From positions 1 through 10,404 of the forward strand of contig WAJW01000130.1 in assembly GCA_015523685.1 (NCBI GenBank): a DNA stretch of 10,404 bases. The letters are read 5' to 3'. Source of the DNA: Archaeoglobaceae archaeon (GTDB taxonomy: Archaea > Halobacteriota > Archaeoglobi > Archaeoglobales > JdFR-42). The notes under the pieces are model-generated. The model was not told the origin of the DNA and searched no databases. It was given only the letters and a program-made list of their open reading frames with translations. Of this stretch, positions 1 to 5,668 are shown one piece after another (position 1 is the first letter of the stretch; the number at the start of each line of letters is the position of its first letter). Made by a program: the position numbers and the translations under genes.

Positions 1-1
1 A

Positions 2-913
2 TCTTTTATCTTACTTGCTCTGATGGTACTGACCTTTCCGGTTAATGCTCAGGAAAAAAAGGTGTTCTACCAGATTTCGGTTGAAAAAAATGGTTCAGCA
101 AGATTTGTTGTCAGAGATATAATTCCCCTTGCATCTACTCAGGAAGTTGAGGCCTTCAGAAAGGTTGTTGATAACTTCAACGAGTCGGCGTATCTTCAGG
201 ATTTCAAAAATAGAATGAGCAATCTCATCTCAAAGGCCTCAGTCCATACCGGAAGAACGATGTCGGGTGATGGTTATTCTGTGAACATAGATCTGGTTGA
301 AGGTCTCTCTCCGTACGATGCCATCACCTATTCGTTCACATGGAAGAATTTTGCGAATACTGAAAATGGGTCTATTGTCATAGGAGATGTGTTTGAGGGA
401 GGGCTGTATCTCTTCAGAGACGATGCATTCTTTATTACGATTCCATCAGGTTACAGGGCAGAAACAATCATACCACAGCCAGATGAAGTATCTGACGGAA
501 CTCTCAGGTGGTATGGCCCGAGAAACTTCGGAAATGGTGAACCAACTGTTGTGTTAACACCCGTTAAGATTCAGGATCACGGAGGAGAACAGGCTGGAAA
601 AGAATCGGGCAGTTCCAGTTCGTACATCCTTCCCGTTCTGTTGCCTTTCATTGCGGTGGGGATTGCTGTGGTTGCCTTCAGAAAACTCAGGGCTTCAGGT
701 GAGAAATCCATAAATGACAGGCCCAGAACCGATGAAGAAATCGTTCTTGATATTCTGAGAGAAAGAAGAGAGATTCTCCAGTCAGATATAGTCAGATTAA
801 CCGGATTTTCCAAATCAAAGGTCAGCAATATAATAGCATTGTTAAAGAAAAGGGGTGTTGTGGAAAAGGTCAGGATGGGCAGGGAGAACATGATCAGATA
901 TAAGGGGGATTAA
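2..913 (+). CDS. membrane-anchored winged-helix protein (5' end outside window)
   Basis: The first ATG is at 23, but the frame stays open to the window edge and the residues just upstream (SFILLAL) complete a hydrophobic signal-peptide core that the ATG at 23 would cut in half. The true start is therefore probably upstream of base 1. Counting from the ATG at 23, a likely signal cleavage follows VNA (residue 9). A polar, probably extracytoplasmic domain spans about 10-195 and ends in a Ser-rich linker. One membrane segment lies at about 201-219, and a cytoplasmic winged helix-turn-helix at about 236-296, with a recognition-helix-like FSKSKVSNIIALLKKRG. This layout suggests a regulator that couples an outside signal to DNA binding; the ligand and target are unknown. 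It ends one base before the SAM hydrolase gene, so the two are probably co-transcribed. I do not recognise the outer domain. Confidence 0.75.
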   Translation, partial: SFILLALMVLTFPVNAQEKKVFYQISVEKNGSARFVVRDIIPLASTQEVEAFRKVVDNFNESAYLQDFKNRMSNLISKASVHTGRTMSGDGYSVNIDLVEGLSPYDAITYSFTWKNFANTENGSIVIGDVFEGGLYLFRDDAFFITIPSGYRAETIIPQPDEVSDGTLRWYGPRNFGNGEPTVVLTPVKIQDHGGEQAGKESGSSSSYILPVLLPFIAVGIAVVAFRKLRASGEKSINDRPRTDEEIVLDILRERREILQSDIVRLTGFSKSKVSNIIALLKKRGVVEKVRMGRENMIRYKGD

Positions 914-914
914 G

Positions 915-1670
915 ATGATAATCACCCTCACCACTGATTTCGGAGAATTCTATCCTGCGGAAATGAAGGGGGTTATTCTTTCCATTAACCCTCATGCAAG
1001 GATAATCGATATAACCCATTCAGTTAGAGAACATTCCATTATTGAGGCTTCATTTCTCCTTTACTCTGCCATCGACTGGTTTCCTGAAAATTCCATACAT
1101 GTGTGTGTTGTGGATCCGGGTGTTGGGACTGAGAGGAAACCCCTCATGATCAGATGTGGTGAGACGTATCTTGTGGGCCCCGATAACGGAGTTCTCATTC
1201 CCTCAGCAAGAAAAAAGGGTGAATTCACTGTTTACGAGATAAAAAAGAGATTTTTTAAGAGGATCTCGTCCACATTTCATGGCAGGGATATTTTTGCCCC
1301 AGCAGCGGGATATCTTTCAGGAGGGACATCTCCAGAGGAGCTGGGTGAACCTGCTGACGAATGGGTTGATCTCAACATACTCACGGCCCGCAGAGAGGGT
1401 GAGACCTTGCATGGAATGGTACTCTATGTCGACAGATTTGGAAATATCGTGACCAACATCCCTTCCACTATGGTTGAGGATGCCAGTTTCGTTCACCTGA
1501 AAAGCAGTAAACTGCCACTCGTAAGATTCTACGAGGCGGTTCCGCCAAACACTCCACTTGCAATCAGAGGAAGTCACGATTTCCTTGAGATATCAGTGAA
1601 CAGAGGAAATGCCCGGAAATTGTTCGGGCTGAAACCTGGAGATAAAATTACTGTCAGACTGGAATGGTGA
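915..1670 (+). CDS. S-adenosyl-L-methionine hydrolase (SAM hydroxide adenosyltransferase, DUF62)
   Basis: This family splits SAM with water into adenosine and L-methionine in the cytoplasm and is related to fluorinase and chlorinase. The 251-residue length is normal. Family motifs are visible in order: TTDFG near the N-terminus, VVDPGVGTERKP (65-76), VGPDNG (87-92), TFHGRDIFAPAA (120-131), DRFGNIVTNI in the middle, and a C-terminal barrel domain with SHDFLEISVNRGNARK. Asp67, Arg74 and His122 sit where the family's Asp-Arg-His hydroxide-activating triad is expected; I placed them by motif, not by alignment. The ATG at 915 has a good ribosome-binding site (GGGGGA around 904-909). The gene follows the membrane-bound winged-helix gene by one base, so it is probably the second gene of that unit. 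Its physiological role in archaea is unsettled; control of SAM level is one idea. Confidence 0.93.
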   Translation: MIITLTTDFGEFYPAEMKGVILSINPHARIIDITHSVREHSIIEASFLLYSAIDWFPENSIHVCVVDPGVGTERKPLMIRCGETYLVGPDNGVLIPSARKKGEFTVYEIKKRFFKRISSTFHGRDIFAPAAGYLSGGTSPEELGEPADEWVDLNILTARREGETLHGMVLYVDRFGNIVTNIPSTMVEDASFVHLKSSKLPLVRFYEAVPPNTPLAIRGSHDFLEISVNRGNARKLFGLKPGDKITVRLEW

Positions 1671-1683
1671 GAAAAACTTAATC
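1671..1683 (+). promoter_or_regulatory. possible promoter of the universal stress protein gene
   Basis: An A-rich stretch followed by CTTAATC (1671-1683) lies about 25 bases before a plausible transcription start near 1705, just ahead of the ribosome-binding site of the stress-protein gene. It is a weak match to an archaeal BRE/TATA element. Read-through from the SAM hydrolase gene, 43 bases upstream, is also possible. Confidence 0.35.
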
Positions 1684-1716
1684 ATCTATGAGGTACAGAA
1701 TCCATGGGGTGCCATG

Positions 1717-2151
1717 ATGTGGGAAATAAAAAAGATTGTTCTACCTACAGACGGATCGGAAGAGGCGAAGCAGGCCTACATTCCGGCTTTTGATATGGCC
1801 AGAATCAAAAATGCCGAGATCATCGCTGTCTATGTGATGAGAGAGGGTTACATCTTCTGGGAGGTCCCAAGGCCGGATATTCTTGTTGAGATAGAGAAGG
1901 CGGAAATGGAGTTCGGAGAGAAAATACTGAATGAGATCGAAGACAAAGGAAAGGAACTTGATCTCAGGGTGAGAAAACGGGTGGAAAAGGGAAGACCTGC
2001 AGACACCATTACGAAAGTTGCAAGGGAAGAGAATGCAGACCTCATTGTTATAGGCACGAGAGGGAGGGGTGGTGTGAGAAGAATCATTGGAAGTGTTGCG
2101 GATGGAGTTATCAAAACCGCCCCATGTCCTGTTCTGGCGGTGAGGAAATAA
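1717..2151 (+). CDS. universal stress protein (UspA family)
   Basis: This is a single-domain Usp protein of 144 residues with an alpha/beta nucleotide-binding fold, normally a cytoplasmic dimer, often ATP-binding and linked to stress responses. The N-terminal strand KKIVLPTDGSEEA carries the conserved Asp (residue 12), and the C-terminal half has ADLIVIGTRGRGG, then GSVADGVIKTAPCPVLAVRK, the usual last strand. ATG occurs at both 1714 and 1717. The GGGGTG at 1706-1711 is better spaced for 1717, so I chose that. The phosphate loop reads G-2x-G-8x-GS, one residue shorter than the usual G-2x-G-9x-G(S/T), so ATP binding is uncertain. It stands between two likely promoters and seems to be monocistronic, or the tail of the SAM hydrolase unit. 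Confidence 0.92.
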   Translation: MWEIKKIVLPTDGSEEAKQAYIPAFDMARIKNAEIIAVYVMREGYIFWEVPRPDILVEIEKAEMEFGEKILNEIEDKGKELDLRVRKRVEKGRPADTITKVAREENADLIVIGTRGRGGVRRIIGSVADGVIKTAPCPVLAVRK

Positions 2152-2167
2152 TATCCATTGAAAAAAT

Positions 2168-2179
2168 AACTTTATAAGA
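2168..2179 (+). promoter_or_regulatory. TATA-box promoter of the DUF2124-like gene
   Basis: AACTTTATAAGA lies with its centre about 27 bases before the ATG at 2201, the spacing from TATA box to first transcribed base in archaea. There is no Shine-Dalgarno sequence before that ATG, which supports a leaderless transcript. Confidence 0.65.
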
Positions 2180-2200
2180 CAGAAAAGAAAATTCAGATCC

Positions 2201-2689
2201 ATGAAGGTGATAGCGAAAGATAGCGGAATTGGAGGATTTAATTCCGCAATAAGGAGAGTTGTTCAGAAAACACTGAAGGGCAGGAAAAACAAGAGGATTA
2301 TTTTAATTGGATGCAGTGGAACATGTATTCCTCTTGCGGAACTCATAATCTCGGGTTTGAGGGGAATTAAAAATGCCGAGTTCTATTACATACTGAACGC
2401 CGAAAAATCGGAAAGCTACGTTATAAAACCATCGGGTTTTGAGTTCGAATGGAGAAAAAAAGATGTGCCCGATGATGCAGAGATACTCATATTATTTGGC
2501 GGGTTAACACTCCCAAAGTACGGAATAGATGTTGAGAAGGTTAAGGAGCTTGTATCGGAGTACAGCGATGCCACAGTTATCGGTGCATCGGGAAGTAATG
2601 TTTTCGAAAAGCATGGATGGCTTGACAGAGTAGACTTTGATTATCTTGTGGACATGACCATCGATGTAAGCACCTACTCATGGGAGTAA
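2201..2689 (+). CDS. DUF2124-like conserved archaeal protein of unknown function
   Basis: This 162-residue cytoplasmic protein has no signal peptide or membrane segment. It alternates hydrophobic strands and helices like a Rossmann-type alpha/beta fold: RIILIGCSGTCIPLAEL (about 32-48), then AEILILFGGLTLPKYGID (about 93-110), then ATVIGASGSNVFEKHGW and FDYLVDMTIDVSTY near the end. The glycine-rich turns after strands (GCSGTC, FGGLTLP, GASGSN) and the closing DYLVDMTID resemble what I remember of the DUF2124 family (PF09897), which occurs only in archaea. No function is known to me. The ATG at 2201 has a TATA box at leaderless spacing. Its last 16 bases overlap, tail to tail, a small zinc-protein gene on the other strand. 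The family call is from memory; a profile search would settle it. Confidence 0.7.
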   Translation: MKVIAKDSGIGGFNSAIRRVVQKTLKGRKNKRIILIGCSGTCIPLAELIISGLRGIKNAEFYYILNAEKSESYVIKPSGFEFEWRKKDVPDDAEILILFGGLTLPKYGIDVEKVKELVSEYSDATVIGASGSNVFEKHGWLDRVDFDYLVDMTIDVSTYSWE

Positions 2690-2865
2690 TCATTTCCCAG
2701 GATTTCTTCAGCTTTCAGCTCTTCCTTTTTAACAACATATCCGGAATATTCATCCATCATCGGTTCGCATTCTTTATGAACATATCCGATTCCGCAACAG
2801 CTAACTATATAAGTGACCACTGTATCACCCCTCTTAATCTCCCTGCCACAGTAATAGCATTTCAT
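2674..2865 (-). CDS. small zinc-binding (treble-clef-like) protein
   Basis: The protein has 63 residues, with Cys3, Cys6, Cys23, Cys24, His30 and Cys33 arranged as C-x2-C-x16-CC-x5-H-x2-C. A CxxC knuckle, a beta hairpin, then HxxC at the start of a helix is the pattern of treble-clef or RING-like zinc sites. The remainder is an acidic, charged tail. This density of spaced Cys/His is hard to obtain by chance, and the plus-strand frame over the same bases has no such pattern, so I take this strand as coding. The start codon at 2863-2865 has no clear Shine-Dalgarno sequence and may be leaderless or use the TATA box at 2925-2935 in reverse. The 3' end overlaps the DUF2124-like gene by 16 bases. 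The specific function is unknown; nucleic-acid or protein binding would be typical. Confidence 0.7.
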   Translation of the reverse strand: MKCYYCGREIKRGDTVVTYIVSCCGIGYVHKECEPMMDEYSGYVVKKEELKAEEILGNDYSHE

Positions 2866-2921
2866 AATTTTTTAATTGTGGGGAGAGAATATCACTGTTT
2901 CTGTCTACGAAGAAAAGCTCC

Positions 2922-2936
2922 TAAAGATATATATAG
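2922..2936 (+). promoter_or_regulatory. strong TATA-box promoter of the rpl15e-rpoP operon
   Basis: TAAAGATATATATAG, with a TATATATA core at 2928-2935, is the best TATA element in the window. Transcription should begin near 2957, just before the GGTG ribosome-binding site of rpl15e. The core is nearly palindromic, so it could also serve the minus-strand zinc-protein gene. Confidence 0.75.
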
Positions 2937-2969
2937 AAGAATCTTCAGTCTTCGCAAAAGGTGTTTTCA

Positions 2970-3551
2970 ATGAGATCAATGTACGCACATATAAGATCAG
3001 CCTGGAAGAGACCCGATGAAACATATGTTAAGGAGCTTATGTGGTACAGACTCCAGAAATGGAGAAAAGAGGGTTCTGTTGTCAGAATCCCCAGACCAAC
3101 GAGACTCGACAGGGCAAGGAGTCTGGGCTACAGAGCGAAACAGGGATTCGTTGTTGTGAGAGTCAGAGTCAGAAGGGGTGGAAGGAGAAAATCAAGATTC
3201 AAAAAAGGTAGAAGGAGTGCACGAATGGGTATGAAAAGAATAACGCCGAAGAAGAGCCTGCAATGGATTGCTGAGGAAAGGGCAGGAAGAAAGTACCCGA
3301 ACATGGAAGTTCTGAATTCATACTGGGTTGGAGAGGATGGAAGATTCAAGTGGTTTGAGGTCATACTTGTGGACAGAGACCATCCTGCAGTTCTGAAAGA
3401 TGAAAAAATCAACTGGATCTCGGGAAAGAGGGGGAGAGTTTTCAGAGGCCTTACTTCTGCTGGAAAGAAATCAAGGGGATTGAGGACAAAGGGAAAAGGC
3501 GCTGAAAAAGTCAGGCCCAGCATCAGGGCAAACAGAAGGAGAGGAAAGTGA
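2970..3551 (+). CDS. rpl15e: large ribosomal subunit protein L15e (eL15)
   Basis: This is an archaeal/eukaryotic-type 50S protein of 193 residues that binds 23S rRNA. Recognisable signatures are MYAHIRSAWKRP near the start, RPTRLDRARSLGYRAKQG, the Arg-rich RVRVRRGGRRKSRF, ITPKKSLQWIAEERAGRKYP, NMEVLNSYWVGEDGRFKWFE and the basic tail RGLRTKGKGAEKVRPS. GTG 2961, ATG 2970 and ATG 2979 are all in frame. GGTG at 2960-2963 is well spaced only for 2970, although homologues I remember begin at the Met encoded at 2979. It is the first gene of the long operon and its stop overlaps the GTG start of the next gene (GTGA). Confidence 0.96.
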   Translation: MRSMYAHIRSAWKRPDETYVKELMWYRLQKWRKEGSVVRIPRPTRLDRARSLGYRAKQGFVVVRVRVRRGGRRKSRFKKGRRSARMGMKRITPKKSLQWIAEERAGRKYPNMEVLNSYWVGEDGRFKWFEVILVDRDHPAVLKDEKINWISGKRGRVFRGLTSAGKKSRGLRTKGKGAEKVRPSIRANRRRGK

Positions 3552-3976
3552 TAGGGAGGCTTACCCTAAGGTCTCTCTCCTATTCCACTGAAGATCCTGA
3601 GAAGGTTGCAAGGGCAATTAGTAGCATTGTGGGAGATATTGAACTCAGGAAGAGAACCGTAAAGGGTCATTTCGGGAATCCCGTCGTTGTTATAACAGGA
3701 GAGGCCGGGCGCAAAAAAGCTGAAAAAATTTTTGAAGGAATTCTGAGATCCCTTGGTAAAAAAGACAGAGAAAGGTTGAAAGAGGAGCTTCAAAAAAGGC
3801 TTGATGAAGAAAACAACCTTCATCTCAGGTTTGACAAACAGATTGCGTACTCCGAAGGCGTTCCACGCCTCACATCCCATGGGGATGCGATACACATCAG
3901 AGTGAAGTTGATTCTGTATTCGAAGGGAAAAGATGAACTCATCAAAAAAATGGAGGAAATGATAGATGCGTGTTGA
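3548..3976 (+). CDS. COG1325/DUF54 predicted exosome-associated RNA-binding protein
   Basis: This 142-residue protein matches the archaeal family COG1325 (DUF54), described as an exosome-linked RNA-binding protein with a double-stranded-RNA-binding-like fold. Visible are LRSLSYSTEDPEKVARAI (about 7-24), the family-like TVKGHFGNPVVVITGEAGRK (about 37-56), a Lys/Glu-rich helix (about 70-90) and LHLRFDKQIAYSEGVP with DAIHIRVKLILY (about 92-125). The start is GTG at 3548, overlapping the rpl15e stop by four bases, with a purine-rich GGAGAGGAAA just upstream. Its end overlaps the rpp30 start by 11 bases. The position between a ribosomal protein and RNase P genes is typical for this family and suggests RNA processing, but its biochemical function has not been shown to my knowledge. 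Confidence 0.82.
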   Translation: MIGRLTLRSLSYSTEDPEKVARAISSIVGDIELRKRTVKGHFGNPVVVITGEAGRKKAEKIFEGILRSLGKKDRERLKEELQKRLDEENNLHLRFDKQIAYSEGVPRLTSHGDAIHIRVKLILYSKGKDELIKKMEEMIDAC

Positions 3977-4585
3977 TGCTCACGTTGAATCAAATGAATG
4001 CGTGAAAATGGGAAAACTTCTGGGATTTGATGAAGTAATTGTTTTCTCAGAAGAGAATTTCGAAAACTCTGAAGGGGTTCATGGGCTCATAATCAAGGCG
4101 GGATCAGGCAGTGAGTTGATTGAGAAGGTCAGGCGGTTATCAGGTAAAAAAAAATCATCGGAGTTAAGGGTAACCTTGAAGTCTGCAGAACCGCTGTGGA
4201 ACTGAGGAAGGTGGATGTAATACTCGATCATCCCGGGAGAGAGCTCGATTACACAACGCTGAAACTTGCCGGAGAGAGAGGAGTCTTTATCGATGTATCC
4301 ACCTTACCCCTCATCACAGAGAGGGGGATGAGAAGAATGAGATTTATTGAAAAAAACAGGGATGTGGTGAGAATAATAAAAAAATTCCGGGTCCCCTTTC
4401 TTCTGACTTCAGGTGCAGTATCACCCCGTACCATGAGATCCCCAGGGGATCTTGTCACACTTGCCGGACTTTACGGGTTTGAAGAAAAGATTGCCCTGAA
4501 GGGCATTTCTGAATATCCGGTTAAGCTCATCAGGAAAAAGATGGACAGTAATTTTATTCTGAATGGTCTGGAGGTTCTGGATTGA
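3966..4585 (+). CDS. rnp3: RNase P protein component 3 (Rpp30), split by a frameshift at an A9 run
   Basis: Rpp30 is the TIM-barrel protein subunit of archaeal RNase P, which removes 5' leaders from pre-tRNA; it pairs with Pop5, encoded next. The N-terminal part (MRVDAHVESNE... to RRLSGKKK) reads in the frame of the ATG at 3966 and, if unshifted, stops at 4203-4205. The rest (IIGVKGNLEVCRTAVELRK, then VDVILDHPG, YTTLKLAGERGVFIDVS, LLTSGAVSPRTMRSPGDL) reads in the -1 frame and runs to 4585. The two frames meet at A9 (4146-4154); slipping back one base there gives a continuous product of about 206 residues, a normal family length. Upstream of the run the second frame has a stop at 4145-4147. 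The only start I see for the second part (GTG 4196) falls inside a conserved strand and is unconvincing. GGAGG at 3952-3956 precedes the ATG. Either the gene is broken or misread, or it is expressed by slippage. Confidence 0.88.
4146..4154 (+). other. A9 slippery run at the rpp30 frame break
   Basis: Nine consecutive A's, the longest A run I noticed in the window, lie exactly where the two Rpp30 frames must join. In the incoming frame, bases 4148-4154 read A-AAA-AAA, a perfect -1 slippery heptamer. Only a weak hairpin (AAGG-GTAA-CCTT, 4166-4177) follows, so no strong stimulatory structure is evident. Polymerase slippage on the run would also restore the frame in part of the transcripts. Confidence 0.75.
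4570..4575 (+). promoter_or_regulatory. ribosome-binding site that fixes the TTG start of pop5
   Basis: GGAGGT ends six bases before the TTG at 4582, the ideal Shine-Dalgarno spacing. This supports the unusual TTG as the start codon, and no ATG or GTG suits the conserved LPPSLR N-terminus. Confidence 0.75.
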
Positions 4586-4944
4586 AAGGACTTCCTCCAT
4601 CCCTCAGATATAGAAAAAGATATATCGTATTTGAGGTTAAAGGAGAGAGCCGGATTAATAAACAGGAGATGACGAGAGAGTTGTGGAGGAGTCTGATATC
4701 CCTATTCGGAGATGCGGGATCTGCAGATACAGGAATGTGGATTGAAGAATTTGATAAGGGGAAAGGAATAATAAGGTGTTCAGCTGAATCTGTAGAGAAG
4801 ATCAAGCTTGCCCTGCTAACATTGAAAAATATGGAGGGTGAAGATGTATTGCCCGTAATACATGGTGTATTCGGAACATTAAAAAAGGCAGAAAAATGCA
4901 TGAAGGAGGTTGAAATAAATGCAATTACCTCAAATGGGTTATGA
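4582..4944 (+). CDS. rnp2: RNase P protein component 2 (Pop5)
   Basis: Pop5 is a small RRM-like subunit of archaeal RNase P that binds the catalytic domain of the RNase P RNA together with Rpp30. The 120-residue product begins MKGLPPSLRYRKRYIVFEV, a typical Pop5 start, and continues with LISLFGDAGSADTGMWIEEF, KGKGIIRCSAESVEKIKLAL (the conserved GIIRC strand and following helix) and a C-terminal VIHGVFGTLKKAEK. The start is TTG at 4582, which overlaps the rpp30 stop (TTGA) and has a well-spaced GGAGGT. The 3' end overlaps psmA by 26 bases, so psmA's ribosome-binding site and first codons lie inside pop5. Adjacency to rpp30 matches the known physical pairing of the two proteins. Confidence 0.93.
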   Translation: MKGLPPSLRYRKRYIVFEVKGESRINKQEMTRELWRSLISLFGDAGSADTGMWIEEFDKGKGIIRCSAESVEKIKLALLTLKNMEGEDVLPVIHGVFGTLKKAEKCMKEVEINAITSNGL

Positions 4945-5665
4945 CAGGGCTATTACTGTATTCAGCCCGGATGGGAGACTGTTTCAGGTCGAGTATGCGA
5001 GAGAGGCGGTTAAAAGAGGAGCGACCGCCATTGGTGTTAAAACATCTGAAGGGGTTCTGCTTCTGGCGGATAGCAGAGTGACGAGCCCTCTGATGGAGCT
5101 TGAAACAGTTGAGAAAATCTATCAGATAGACGAGCATATTGGAGCGGCAACATCCGGTCTCGTGTCCGATGCCCGGGTTCTCATTGACAAGGCGAGGGTT
5201 GAGGCACAGATCAACAGGCTGTGGTACGACGAACCCATAACCGTAAAGGAGCTTGCCAAAAGGATCTGTGATTTCAAGCAGACCTATACACAGTACGGAG
5301 GTGTCAGACCATTCGGCACATCCCTTCTCATTGCGGGTGTTGACGAAGTTCCGAGGCTCTTTGAAACAGACCCGAGTGGAGCTCTTCTTGAATACAAGGC
5401 GACAAGCATTGGTTCCGGAAGGAATGTCGTAATGGAATTTTTTGAAACAAACTACAAAGACGACATGAGCATGGACGATGCAGTAATCATGGCAATGGTG
5501 GGGCTTGGAAGGGCCATTGAATCGGAAATATCTCCAGATGGTGTGGAGCTCGGGATTGTCGATACGGACAGTAAAAAATTCAGACGCATTGAAAAGGATG
5601 AGCTTAAGAAGTATATCGATAAAGCAAATGAGAAGATCAGAACCGCCCTTGAGAAGGAGAAGTAA
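4919..5665 (+). CDS. psmA: 20S proteasome alpha subunit
   Basis: This subunit forms the outer heptameric rings of the archaeal 20S proteasome, which gate substrate entry and dock ATPase activators. It has 248 residues. The N-terminus contains the gate elements Tyr8-Asp9-Arg10, then SPDGRLFQVEYAREAVKRG with Pro17, Glu25 and Tyr26. Lys66 (VEK) matches the pocket lysine that receives the C-terminal HbYX tail of activators. Further family blocks are ATSGLVSDARVLIDKAR, YTQYGGVRPFGTSLLIAG and TDPSGALLEYKATSIGSGR. It lacks a catalytic N-terminal Thr, as expected for alpha subunits. The ATG at 4919 has AAGGAGGT eight bases upstream, inside the end of pop5. Three bases separate its stop from the SBDS gene. 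The catalytic beta subunit is not in this window. Confidence 0.98.
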   Translation: MQLPQMGYDRAITVFSPDGRLFQVEYAREAVKRGATAIGVKTSEGVLLLADSRVTSPLMELETVEKIYQIDEHIGAATSGLVSDARVLIDKARVEAQINRLWYDEPITVKELAKRICDFKQTYTQYGGVRPFGTSLLIAGVDEVPRLFETDPSGALLEYKATSIGSGRNVVMEFFETNYKDDMSMDDAVIMAMVGLGRAIESEISPDGVELGIVDTDSKKFRRIEKDELKKYIDKANEKIRTALEKEK

Positions 5666-5668
5666 GCC

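Noticed and set aside
1741..2202. 153-codon minus-strand open frame over the universal stress protein
   Set aside because: It is opposite a clear Usp gene, has no recognisable domain and no ribosome-binding site.
2680..2973. 97-codon plus-strand open frame between the DUF2124-like gene and rpl15e
   Set aside because: It runs through the TATA box of the rpl15e operon and is the complement of the zinc-protein gene; its translation shows no motif, while the minus strand has a clear Cys/His pattern.
4196..4585. Second half of rpp30 as an independent 129-residue gene starting at GTG 4196
   Set aside because: The GTG falls inside a conserved Rpp30 segment, and the same frame is family-like back to the A9 run. 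It is better read as part of one interrupted gene.
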